From Dehalococcoidia bacterium UBA1141 (GTDB taxonomy: Bacteria > Chloroflexota > Dehalococcoidia > Lucifugimonadales > UBA3495): DNA of 40,346 bases. The position numbers and the translations under genes are program-made. This document shows, piece by piece, positions 24,061 to 31,991 of this stretch. Each line of letters begins with the position of its first letter. Position 1 is the first letter of the stretch. Location of the stretch: contig DCAE01000051.1 of assembly GCA_002311385.1 (NCBI GenBank), positions 39,160-79,505 on the forward strand, written 5' to 3'. Under the pieces are notes generated by a model. That model was not told the DNA's origin. It did no database searches and was given only the letters and a program-made list of their open reading frames with translations.

Positions 24061-24513
24061 ATGGGACTGCTGAAAATAGAGGGTGTCACCCACTGGTCCA
24101 TAGGCGTAAATAACCTGGAAGAAGCAGAAGCATTCTACGGCGATTTTCTTGGCTTAGAGGCCAGGGGCAGGCTGGGTGGCACACGCATTTCCTGCTTCAG
24201 CGTTGGGGACAACAACATCCTGCTCTGTGAAAGAGACCAACCGTTGGAAGTCCCGACGGCTGAGGATAATAAGGTCCACCACTCTTTCACAGTGAGCCCG
24301 GAGACGCTGACCCAGGCGTGCAAACTGTTTGCTGAAAAGCAGGTGGTCATCGACGAACTGGTTTATCGGGGAAAGGGTTTCTTCACCGGTCGAGAGTTGT
24401 ATTTCTTTGACTCCAGCGGAAACCGGCTGGAGTTGCGTGACCCAACGTGGCAAGAAGGTATGGCCACCCCATCTTTTGAAGAAATAGTGCGTGAAGAAAT
24501 AGTGCATTCGTGA
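24061..24513 (+). CDS. VOC-family protein (glyoxalase/ring-cleavage fold)
   Basis: This 150-residue single VOC module shows GVTHWSIGVNNLEEAEAFYGDFLGL (histidine H11), VHHSFTVSPE in the second half and the C-terminal metal region FFDSSGNRLELRDP. Conserved His, His and Glu positions suggest a working metal site. The substrate is unknown; the family includes glyoxalases, dioxygenases and fosfomycin-resistance-like enzymes. The ATG follows AGAGGAAAGAT. Its TGA overlaps the following GTG by four bases. Confidence 0.86.
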   Translation: MGLLKIEGVTHWSIGVNNLEEAEAFYGDFLGLEARGRLGGTRISCFSVGDNNILLCERDQPLEVPTAEDNKVHHSFTVSPETLTQACKLFAEKQVVIDELVYRGKGFFTGRELYFFDSSGNRLELRDPTWQEGMATPSFEEIVREEIVHS

Positions 24514-25262
24514 GCAGCGGAGGAGTCAAAAGCGAAGGCATGAAATTAGAGGGCGTGAAAGCTCTCACCTTCGACACAGGCGGCACGATTCTCGATTGGC
24601 ATACCGGATTTAGCAAGGCGCTGGCCACTGCCGGAGCGAAATACGGACTGGAAAAAGACTGGGGGTCCATCGCCAACGAAATTCGCCGCCGGTCTCTGGG
24701 ACGGATGATTAACCTGGGAGAAAATTCGCCTCCACAGTATAATTTTGACGATGCCCACCGGGTCGTACTTGACGAACTAATCGCCGAAAACAGCCTGGAT
24801 GCATTTACTCTCGAGGACCGGTACGAAATATATTGGCGAGCCGCCCATAACCTTGAGACATGGCCGGATTTCCCGCCAGTTCTGCCTAAACTTCGGGAAA
24901 GCTTCATCTGCGCCTCGTTTACCATTCTCAGCTTTAGAATCATCATCGATACTGCCAAGCGGAACAACCTGGCATGGGATGCCGTTTTTTCATGCGAGGC
25001 CATTGGGAAGTACAAGATATTGCCAGAGGCCTATCTGACAGCGGCAAAGTGGCTACAGCTGAAACCCGAGGAATGCTGCATGGTCACCTGCCATAATTTT
25101 GATTTAGACGCAGCGAAGAATGCCGGGTTTAAGACCGCTTTCCTGCGCCGTCCGGACGAATGGGGAACTGCAGGCCCGCCCGACCCGACTCCCAACCCTC
25201 ATCATGACATCGTGGCCGACGACTTTCCGGACTTGGCGAGACAACTGGGAGTGAATATTTAA
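24510..25262 (+). CDS. HAD-superfamily hydrolase (haloacid-dehalogenase-like)
   Basis: This 250-residue HAD enzyme has motif I LTFDTGGTILDW (nucleophile aspartate), the motif II region in FTILSFRII, a lysine in CEAIGKYKILPEAY (motif III) and motif IV CHNFDLDAAKNAGF. The layout matches type II 2-haloacid dehalogenases and related phosphatases; which of the two is open. The start GTG overlaps the VOC stop (GTGA), so coupling is likely. An alternative ATG at 24540 (MKLEGVKAL) begins closer to motif I. Confidence 0.84.
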   Translation: MSSGGVKSEGMKLEGVKALTFDTGGTILDWHTGFSKALATAGAKYGLEKDWGSIANEIRRRSLGRMINLGENSPPQYNFDDAHRVVLDELIAENSLDAFTLEDRYEIYWRAAHNLETWPDFPPVLPKLRESFICASFTILSFRIIIDTAKRNNLAWDAVFSCEAIGKYKILPEAYLTAAKWLQLKPEECCMVTCHNFDLDAAKNAGFKTAFLRRPDEWGTAGPPDPTPNPHHDIVADDFPDLARQLGVNI

Positions 25263-25322
25263 GGCGCTCCCCGAAATTCCTGCACGCAAGCAGAGCCCAA
25301 GCGACGGGCCCGGAGCCTGCTA

Positions 25323-26072
25323 ATGGACCGAATAGACATCTCACTGGATAGGGAGACAGAGAACCACTTGGGCGAGCAGGTGCCCTATCAGGTGCCGATT
25401 TCCGCCTACCCCACTGATTCCGAGATTATCATCGTGGTATCCCCGGGTTCCGGCGAACTCAAGGACGGTCGAAACGATCGTTGGGCGAAGCTGGCCAGCC
25501 ACTTTCAAAAACAGTGCTTGGCTTCGGTGGTTACCTACAACGCCCCGAGACCCGATGGACAGATCCAACTGCCTTGGGAGCCTTACTCCTACAAAGGGGC
25601 CAGTTGGAACGGATTGTTGCTGGAAAGTCTGTCCCACGCCATAGAAATCTCCCTGGAACGAGCACAAGAGATTTGCGGCACGACTAGACCCACTCTGTAC
25701 CTGGCCGGATTTTCCTCCGGGGCGTCGGCCGTGGGAGCCGTAGCATACAGATACACCGAGGTAAAACGAATCTTACTCCTGTCCGCCTACGACAGCGTGG
25801 GAGACCCGTTCTACGAGGGCGTCACCCAGTTCTCAGGCGATGTGTTCCTGGCTTATGGGGCCGAAGATCCCATGGCCGGGTTCTTGGCCTACGTATTGGC
25901 TTTGGGCCCGATGGCGGCCAACTCCTTCCAGGTAAAACAGGTGCCTAACTGCGATCACCGTTTCAGCGGGGAAACAAACAGCAAGCTAGTGACCAAGGCT
26001 TTCTATTGGGCATTCTGCGGTGACGATACCTTTCCTGACCCAAACCTTTCCGGATTCAATAAGAGTTCCTGA
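25323..26072 (+). CDS. Alpha/beta-hydrolase-like protein
   Basis: The 249-residue protein has a serine-hydrolase pattern. The nucleophile elbow GFSSG (S131), acid residue in YGAEDPM (D182) and histidine in NCDHRFSG (H212) come in the right order, with strand EIIIVVSPGSGE supplying the oxyanion region. I do not place it in a named family. No signal peptide is present. The ATG lacks a strong ribosome site. It stands in the plus-strand run between the HAD protein and an HbpS/GlcG-like protein. Confidence 0.75.
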   Translation: MDRIDISLDRETENHLGEQVPYQVPISAYPTDSEIIIVVSPGSGELKDGRNDRWAKLASHFQKQCLASVVTYNAPRPDGQIQLPWEPYSYKGASWNGLLLESLSHAIEISLERAQEICGTTRPTLYLAGFSSGASAVGAVAYRYTEVKRILLLSAYDSVGDPFYEGVTQFSGDVFLAYGAEDPMAGFLAYVLALGPMAANSFQVKQVPNCDHRFSGETNSKLVTKAFYWAFCGDDTFPDPNLSGFNKSS

Positions 26073-26211
26073 TCTGTAGCTGTCCACGCTGTGTCAGATT
26101 GGTTATTCCTTTCCTTGCTACAGTCGACGAGTAATAGTATATTTGGCCCCTGTCCTGTTCCCATCAGAGAAGCGAGCAACATACCGTGGGAAAAATTCCG
26201 AGGAGTCGAGA

Positions 26212-26625
26212 ATGTACAACAAAGCGATGTTGAGTTTGGATCAGGCTCAAGCGGCTATTACCGCAATGATTGCCGATTACAATAAAGATTCCAGCCGGTC
26301 CAAGGTGGATATGGCGGTGGTTGACGATGCGGGCAACCTACTGGCATACGCCCGCATGGACCAATGTTTGAGGCCCACATTCGCCATAAGGAAAGCCTAC
26401 ACCGCTGCCCGCCGTGGAATAGACACATTGGCTTTTGGCGAGCAACTGAGTTCCCAGAACCGAAGCCTGGAGTCCTTCGGCGATTCCCAATTGATAGCGA
26501 TTCCCGGTGGCGTGACCGTCCGCCACGAAGGCGTAGTTGTTGGAGCCATCGGCGTAGGCGGCCTGCCCAGCGGCCTAGATGATGAGGCCATAGCCAAGGC
26601 CGGCGTGAAGGCCCTGAATCTGTAG
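26212..26625 (+). CDS. HbpS/GlcG-family (DUF336) protein
   Basis: The 137-residue protein shows the family's pattern MAVVDDAGNLLAYARMD, RKAYTAARRGIDT, and the terminal IPGGVTVRHEGVVVGAIGVGG. HbpS binds haem in Streptomyces, and GlcG relatives sit near glycolate or diol degradation genes; some bind cobalamin or adapt dehydratases. A precise role is not certain. I chose ATG 26212 because GAGGAG lies six bases upstream; the longer frame from 26143 has no ribosome site. Confidence 0.85.
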   Translation: MYNKAMLSLDQAQAAITAMIADYNKDSSRSKVDMAVVDDAGNLLAYARMDQCLRPTFAIRKAYTAARRGIDTLAFGEQLSSQNRSLESFGDSQLIAIPGGVTVRHEGVVVGAIGVGGLPSGLDDEAIAKAGVKALNL

Positions 26626-26705
26626 CAGGTCTCGTTCTCCGGAAAATAGCAATCTGGCGTTTCCCGAGACTAAATGGCACCAGCTTGACCAGTAACAGGA
26701 GAGCC

Positions 26706-27641
26706 ATGCGAATCGGTGTTCCTGACTTGATTTCCAACTCCTACTTTCCGGCGGTGGCCGCCGTGGAACTTGGATTTTTCAAGGCAGAGGGTGTGGATGC
26801 CGAGCTGCTCCATGTGTACCCCATGCCTAAGATGATGGAAGCCCTGAGGGATAAGGAACTGGATTTGGTGGCTGGCTCCGCCCACGCCGCATTGGGAGCA
26901 TTCCCTGGCTGGAAAGGGGCTAAGTTGATTGCCGCTCTCGCCCAAAAGACCTACTGGCTGTTGATTTTAAGGTCGGACCTGGGAGCGACATTGGGCGACG
27001 TCCAAGCAGTTAGGGGCCTTCGTATTGGTGCTGCTCCAGGCCCCGAATTGGCCTTGCGCGGTCTCTTGGCCGAGGCGGGCATCGACTTGGAGAAAGACCA
27101 AGTGGACATCGGCCCTGTTCCCGGTGCCAAGGGATCGGGCGTTTCCTTTGGCGTCCATGCCGCTCAGCTTTTGAAAGAAGGGACGATAGACGGGTTCTGG
27201 GCCAATGCCATGGGCAGTGAGGTCGCGGTGCGTAGCGGAGCGGGCACAGTGGTACTGGATGTTAGGCGCGGCATCGGCCCCCCGGCGTCCCAATACTTCA
27301 CATTTGCTGCCTTGGTCGCTACCGATCACCTGATTGCGAATGACCCCAAAGGGGTGGCCGCATCGGTGCGGGCAATCGTAAAAACTCAAAAAGCGCTTCA
27401 ACAAAACCCGGCCCTGGCAACCGAGGTGGGCAACCGGTTATTCCCCGAGTCAGAAGCGGCAATCATCGCCGAGTTGGTGGAACGCGATTTACCCTATTAC
27501 GATTCTGACATATCCGAAGATGTGGTGGACAGCCTGAATCAGTTCGCAGTCAGTATCGGGCTTCTGTCCGCGCCGGATGCTGAAGCTATTTCCTATGATG
27601 ATGTGGTGGCCACACAATTCCGCCACCTGTGGCGCGACTGA
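26706..27641 (+). CDS. ABC substrate-binding-fold protein (NMT1/SsuA-like), no signal peptide
   Basis: The 311-residue protein has the periplasmic-binding-protein II fold of the NMT1/SsuA/TauA group. It begins MRIGVPDLISNSYFPAVAAVELGFF, then ELDLVAGSAHAALGAF, LRIGAAPGPELALRGLL and WANAMGSEVAV. The ATG at 26706 (after AGGAGAGCC) gives no signal peptide or lipobox, and no ABC permease or ATPase lies nearby. It may therefore be cytoplasmic, as with Thi5-like enzymes, or use a partner elsewhere in the genome. It ends the plus-strand run. Confidence 0.83.
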   Translation: MRIGVPDLISNSYFPAVAAVELGFFKAEGVDAELLHVYPMPKMMEALRDKELDLVAGSAHAALGAFPGWKGAKLIAALAQKTYWLLILRSDLGATLGDVQAVRGLRIGAAPGPELALRGLLAEAGIDLEKDQVDIGPVPGAKGSGVSFGVHAAQLLKEGTIDGFWANAMGSEVAVRSGAGTVVLDVRRGIGPPASQYFTFAALVATDHLIANDPKGVAASVRAIVKTQKALQQNPALATEVGNRLFPESEAAIIAELVERDLPYYDSDISEDVVDSLNQFAVSIGLLSAPDAEAISYDDVVATQFRHLWRD

Positions 27642-27803
27642 TATCCGGTAAATACCCCTCTATATGGACTCTCTTTCTTGCCAATACCACTTTCCGTCAT
27701 ATCGCCCTTCCTGTTTTCGCTGACCTGGGACCTGACTCCCAAGCCGACCCGATTCCCCCACTGCCGCTGCCCGAAAAAAACTCAATTTCCCTTTGGGGCA
27801 AAT

Positions 27804-28400
27804 TTAAGGGCTGGCTTTCCTATCCAGGAAGTCGATGGCCGCTAGGAAATCCGGAGGCACCCGCTCCACCGCTTCTTCAGGAAGGGACCCAGTCGCTTCT
27901 ACCAGCGCAGACACCAGCCTGGAATCAGCCAAGGAGCTCAACAAGGCGTCTTTCGTTTCGATGGCGTGGGGCATCTTTTCAAAGATTGTTCCGGCCATCC
28001 CTTGGCCCGGGAAGCTGCTCCCATAATCCAACCCGGCTACGCCAATCACCGCGCCCGCCGAAATGACCACAGCGGCGGCCAAACCCACTGCCAGACCTGT
28101 GAACCGGTCCACCCACCCCAGAAACAGCCGGTAGAGGATTGTGCGAACTGTGGCTGCCCCAATGACCGCAGCAGAAACAGCGATGCCGATGGTAACTGCG
28201 TAACCCAAGGTTGCTGTCAGGGTATCGCTGGGCACATAGCCCGTTAGCAAGCTGGTTGCAGTCTCTCTAAAGTTACTTACCAGGACTACGGCTAATAGCA
28301 CGCCTCCGACAGCAAATACTCCCCGTATAAAGCCCACCCACATGCCCACCAAACCTCCGGTGGCCATGCTAACCATTAGAGCCAAATCCAGCCAGTTCAT
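27804..28400 (-). CDS. CvpA-family membrane protein
   Basis: This 198-residue protein begins with MNWLDLALMVSMATGGLVGMW and has four membrane segments (about residues 5-25, 28-45, 62-85 and 100-122), then a soluble tail. The N-terminal pattern, including GFIRG, is typical of CvpA, which is linked to membrane or cell-envelope functions. I chose ATG 28400 because AGGGG lies eight bases upstream. It is divergent from the 28630 gene. Confidence 0.82.
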   Translation of the reverse strand: MNWLDLALMVSMATGGLVGMWVGFIRGVFAVGGVLLAVVLVSNFRETATSLLTGYVPSDTLTATLGYAVTIGIAVSAAVIGAATVRTILYRLFLGWVDRFTGLAVGLAAAVVISAGAVIGVAGLDYGSSFPGQGMAGTIFEKMPHAIETKDALLSSLADSRLVSALVEATGSLPEEAVERVPPDFLAAIDFLDRKASP

Positions 28401-28558
28401 CTTTGTTGCCCCTTTATGCGAGAGACAGTTATGGACCGTTGTTCGGACCGAATATCTCGCTGATTGGGTTGATGAATCCAGCATGACATAAGAAGTATTA
28501 CGCCCGTATTATCACCGCTGTTTAATAGCCAGGGCAGGCAACGTACTCTCCCGTCGGG

Positions 28559-28564
28559 TATAAT
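28559..28564 (+). promoter_or_regulatory. Putative -10 element for the 28630 gene
   Basis: A perfect TATAAT in the context CGGGTATAATGG lies 65 bases before the start codon. No clear -35 is visible. Confidence 0.45.
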
Positions 28565-28629
28565 GGCAGGCGTGCCGGAAGGCGCGATGGGGACCGAATC
28601 GGCCCCATAAAACACGGAGAGGTGCTCCC

Positions 28630-29406
28630 ATGGCTCAGGAGCTAGGCCGAATATCCAGACCCGCCGCAGGCCAATACGAAGGGCGGCGAAAGTTGTTATT
28701 GGTGCCTCTGGTATACGGGCCCCAAGCCAATGTGCCCGAGGGTATTGCGGTGCTCCAGAAATATTGGGAGCAGATGCAAACCCAGGTCGAGTCCTTGGTC
28801 GCGGCCTTGGGGGGTCTGCATCACATCTACCATGAAAGCCTTCCCGAAGGGGGGGATTTAGGGCTGTCTCAACTGGGCCAGGCGGACCAGCGGAGTCACG
28901 CTTTCGTTAAATCCAAGTGCGATCATGGGGCGGCTCTGGAAGCCACCGAGGATGTGGAAATCCTGCTGGAAACTCTGGATTTGCAGCGTTGCATGATGCT
29001 TCCTCTGGCCAGCACCAACGTCGCCCAAAAACTACAGGAATGGTTCTCCGAGGCCAACAAGACCCGGTACGATCACATCGCCAGCCAGATAGGCTTGACC
29101 CTGGGAGAAAACGAGGTTGGTTTGTTGCTCATTAGCGAGCGGCACCAGGTGCAGTTCCCGGAAGATATAGAGGTTTTCTATGTGTCGCCGCCGGCTCTGG
29201 ATGAGTTCCGCCGTTGGTTGCAGAATTGGATGGCACAGCAACAGGCGCAGCAGGCTGCGGCAACTGAAGCGCAGGCTGGCATAGAGGAGCTTGACCTGGA
29301 AGAATCACCAGAGGCAGAGGAAACGCGGGACGAGGACGTGGGCGAAGAAAGGTTGGGCGAGAATACGCCGGACAATGCGATGGAGGAGGATTCACACCCA
29401 TCCTAA
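28630..29406 (+). CDS. Conserved-looking protein with an acidic tail, unknown function
   Basis: The 258-residue protein has a folded part (about residues 20-200; KLLLVPLVYGP, LETLDLQRCMMLPLAS, VGLLLISERHQVQFP) and an acidic, alanine- and glutamine-rich C-terminus (QQQAQQAAATEAQ then many Glu/Asp). I do not recognise a family. The folded part reads as a small alpha/beta domain. The stretch ESLPEGGDLGLSQ (28836-28870) shares DNA with the CCCCCTTT-family repeat (CCCGAAGGGGGGGATTTAGGG), suggesting an in-frame repeat remnant. A terminator-like hairpin follows the stop. Confidence 0.7.
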   Translation: MAQELGRISRPAAGQYEGRRKLLLVPLVYGPQANVPEGIAVLQKYWEQMQTQVESLVAALGGLHHIYHESLPEGGDLGLSQLGQADQRSHAFVKSKCDHGAALEATEDVEILLETLDLQRCMMLPLASTNVAQKLQEWFSEANKTRYDHIASQIGLTLGENEVGLLLISERHQVQFPEDIEVFYVSPPALDEFRRWLQNWMAQQQAQQAAATEAQAGIEELDLEESPEAEETRDEDVGEERLGENTPDNAMEEDSHPS

Positions 29407-29427
29407 CCTTCCCCCTCATGGGGAAGG
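29407..29427. terminator. Hairpin CCTTCCCC...GGGGAAGG after the 28630 gene
   Basis: CCTTCCCC (29407-29414), loop CTCAT, GGGGAAGG (29420-29427). There is no T run, so termination is uncertain. The flank CTAACCTTCCCC recurs at 31969-31980, so this is also part of a repeat family. Confidence 0.55.
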
Positions 29428-29481
29428 GACTCAGCCCAACTGCGTCGGTTTCCTTCGCTGTGACGTCGTATATTGATTCCC

Positions 29482-30687
29482 CTAGACCAAGGCCACCGCT
29501 GTGACCTCAAAGAGCAGTTCCGGGCGCAAAATCTGGTGGATGATTACTCCTGTGGCTGAAGGGAAGTTGTTGCCGAAGTACTTGCGGCGCACTTCCTGAG
29601 TGCCCCGGTAGCCCATCATACCGTTGGGCGCAATCCACTCTATGGTGTTCACCACGTCGTCCATTGAATAGCCAGCCTCGGAAAGCACTCTGGCTATGTT
29701 CTCGTAGGCTTTGTCCGCTTGGGCAATCATGTCAAAACCGCCGATGCTCTCTCCGGTGGTGTGGTCAACCGCCGCTTGGCCGGAGATTTGCAACATATGC
29801 CCCTTCCTGATTCCGGGATGGTAGGTCAAATTCCGGTATCTCTGGTCCCACTCGGGAATGTGAACCTCCTCTCGGTTGCCGCTTTTCACGGCGATGGTTT
29901 CCACCTCCACGTGCCCTTCAGGTCGCAGCAGGCGGTTGATGGAGATGCCCGTTGCCGCCGGGTAACTGCCTTGATAGAAATCCCGGCGGGCCGCTGCACT
30001 ATCCGCGTATTGGAGCAAAGCCTGGGGAGCGATGTAATCCAGACTCTTCACCACGTCACCAGGGCCAGAGCCGGCAGCTTTCAGAACGTCCCCGATGATG
30101 CCGTAGGACTGCTCCACCTGCCGGTTGGTGTCCCGGGAGTATCTGCGGACGCCATTGTCTTCATCGTAGCCGATAAAGCCCGACAACCAGACTATGTTGT
30201 CCACTTCCACTCCGGGCACGTAGGTCACCTGGGAGAACTGGTCACCATAGGGGTTAATCAGCTTTTTCTCGCCTGACATTGCGATGGCGCTCACTTCCAT
30301 GAGGGCGTCGGGACGTAAAAGTCGCTCCACGCAGAAACCGGTAGAGCCAACGGGGGTGCCGCCCAAATACTGGCGTCTAATCTCACCCGTTTGCCGGTAC
30401 TGAGGCAGGGCCACCGGGTCAACGTAATCCACTGTTTGCACCACGTTGTCGAAGCTGAGGCCGGCTGCTTCTAAAACGACGCCCAGTTTCTCGTAAATGA
30501 CCCTGGTCTGATCCAAAAGGTCGCCCTTGCAAACTACCTTGCCGGAGTCCGGGTCGTATTCGCTGGCGGTCTGGCCCGACAGGTAAACGATACCTGAGTT
30601 TTCCGCCGCCAGGCAGAAAGTGTACCGGCGCAGGTCCAGCCAAGGAAACTTGTCCGGGTCTACCTCAATGACGTTCTTGCTCAACAT
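29482..30687 (-). CDS. Three tandem Rid (YjgF/RidA-like) domains in one chain
   Basis: The 401-residue protein is a head-to-tail fusion of three Rid domains, about residues 20-137, 153-267 and 287-401. Each ends with the same block: RLLRPDALMEVSAIA, RLLRPEGHVEVETIA, QILRPELLFEVTAVA. Rid proteins are homotrimers with active sites between subunits, so this chain could fold as a pseudo-trimer. At the place of RidA's catalytic arginine each domain has threonine (T116, T246, T379), so imine deamination of the RidA type is unlikely. The glutamate after it (E131, E261, E394) is conserved. It is the last gene of the acyl-CoA operon. Confidence 0.9.
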   Translation of the reverse strand: MLSKNVIEVDPDKFPWLDLRRYTFCLAAENSGIVYLSGQTASEYDPDSGKVVCKGDLLDQTRVIYEKLGVVLEAAGLSFDNVVQTVDYVDPVALPQYRQTGEIRRQYLGGTPVGSTGFCVERLLRPDALMEVSAIAMSGEKKLINPYGDQFSQVTYVPGVEVDNIVWLSGFIGYDEDNGVRRYSRDTNRQVEQSYGIIGDVLKAAGSGPGDVVKSLDYIAPQALLQYADSAAARRDFYQGSYPAATGISINRLLRPEGHVEVETIAVKSGNREEVHIPEWDQRYRNLTYHPGIRKGHMLQISGQAAVDHTTGESIGGFDMIAQADKAYENIARVLSEAGYSMDDVVNTIEWIAPNGMMGYRGTQEVRRKYFGNNFPSATGVIIHQILRPELLFEVTAVALV

Positions 30688-30707
30688 GCCTCCAGTGGCT
30701 GATTCGA

Positions 30708-31919
30708 TTACTCAATGACGCCGGACTCAACAAGGCCATTCACTTCTTCCTCGGATAAGCCCAGCAAATTGCAAAACACGTATTGGTTATGCTCGCCCAG
30801 AAGCGGCGCCGGACGGAAATTGCTGGGACGTTCGCCGTCTATGGCCCAAGAAACAGTGCCCATGGGCCGACTGCCTGTTTCTTGATGCTCCACCTGCGTC
30901 ACAAACCCTCGCTCAATCATGTGAGGGTCCGCCAGCACCTCGTCGGAGTCCATCACCGGTGTGGCGGCTACCCCTGCTGATTGCAACAGGCCGGCCACTT
31001 CTTCCGGCGTTTTGCTCAGGGTCCAAGCTTCAATCAGGGGATTGAGTTGGTCCTGATTCTTCTGGCGATTGTCATCGCCGGCAAAGCGGGGGTCTTGGCG
31101 CCACTCCGGGTGTTCCATGACCAGGCAGAGGGTCTGCCACTGGGAGCTGCCATCAACAGATATAGCCACCCATCTTTGATTTCCTTTGCAGCGGAAGATG
31201 TCGTGAGGGGATTTGTCTTTGTGCTTATTGCCCACACGCTCCGCTTCCTTGCCGTTGAGGCTGTACTCCATGACAGCCTCGGGAAGCAGGGTAGCCAGTG
31301 CCTCGGTCATGGCTACTTCGATGTATTGGCCTTCTCCGGTGTTGGCGCGGTGGTAAAGGGCTTCCAAGATTGAAAGCACACAGTAGCAACCGCTGAAAGG
31401 GTCGGGGAAGATGCCGCCCAATATACGCGGGTGGGAGCCGGTGTGCCCAGTGACGGCCGCCAGACCGCTGAACAGGTTGATTACGCTGTGGAATCCCGCC
31501 AAGTCCTTCATGGGTCCGGTGCGTCCGAAAGCACCCAGTGACAGATATATGACGTCGGGCCGAAGGCGTTGCATATCCTGATAGCCGATGCCCATGCGCT
31601 CCATGGTGCCCGTGGAGTAATTCTCGGCCACGATGTCACTGATTGAAATCAGGCGCTTGGCGAGTTCCATGCCTTGGGGTTCACGGAGGTTAAGGGTGCA
31701 GCCCAACTTTGTGTTGTTTATGGTGTTGAAGCCACCGCTGCGGTTCACGCCGGGCTCAGCTTCGGCAAAGGGCGGCCATGCCCGGGTGGTCAGCCGGTGC
31801 TTGGTTTCCACCAATATCACCTCTGCGCCCAGCCAACCCAGGATTTGAGCGGTAAAGGGCATGGCCACTATTTGGCCGAAGTCGGCCACCCTGATTCCTT
31901 TCAGCGGTTGGTTGTTCAT
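30708..31919 (-). CDS. CaiB/BaiF family III CoA-transferase
   Basis: The 403-residue protein has the family III CoA-transferase pattern. The N-terminus is LKGIRVADFGQIVAMPFTAQILGWLGAEVILVE; then come LNLREPQGMELAKRLI, ISDIVAENYSTGTMERMG and YLSLGAFGRTGPMKD, and the C-terminus is RPAPLLGEHNQYV. Such enzymes move CoA between organic acids through a glutamyl or aspartyl-CoA intermediate. The acid and acceptor are unknown. It has a second paralogue directly upstream, which suggests a heteromeric pair or two steps of one route. No ribosome site is evident before its ATG. Confidence 0.9.
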   Translation of the reverse strand: MNNQPLKGIRVADFGQIVAMPFTAQILGWLGAEVILVETKHRLTTRAWPPFAEAEPGVNRSGGFNTINNTKLGCTLNLREPQGMELAKRLISISDIVAENYSTGTMERMGIGYQDMQRLRPDVIYLSLGAFGRTGPMKDLAGFHSVINLFSGLAAVTGHTGSHPRILGGIFPDPFSGCYCVLSILEALYHRANTGEGQYIEVAMTEALATLLPEAVMEYSLNGKEAERVGNKHKDKSPHDIFRCKGNQRWVAISVDGSSQWQTLCLVMEHPEWRQDPRFAGDDNRQKNQDQLNPLIEAWTLSKTPEEVAGLLQSAGVAATPVMDSDEVLADPHMIERGFVTQVEHQETGSRPMGTVSWAIDGERPSNFRPAPLLGEHNQYVFCNLLGLSEEEVNGLVESGVIE

Positions 31920-31991
31920 ATTTCGTTAATTGATCCTGATTGGAGTATGGCAGAGCAAAGCACCCATTCTAACCTTCCCCCGAAATGGTCG

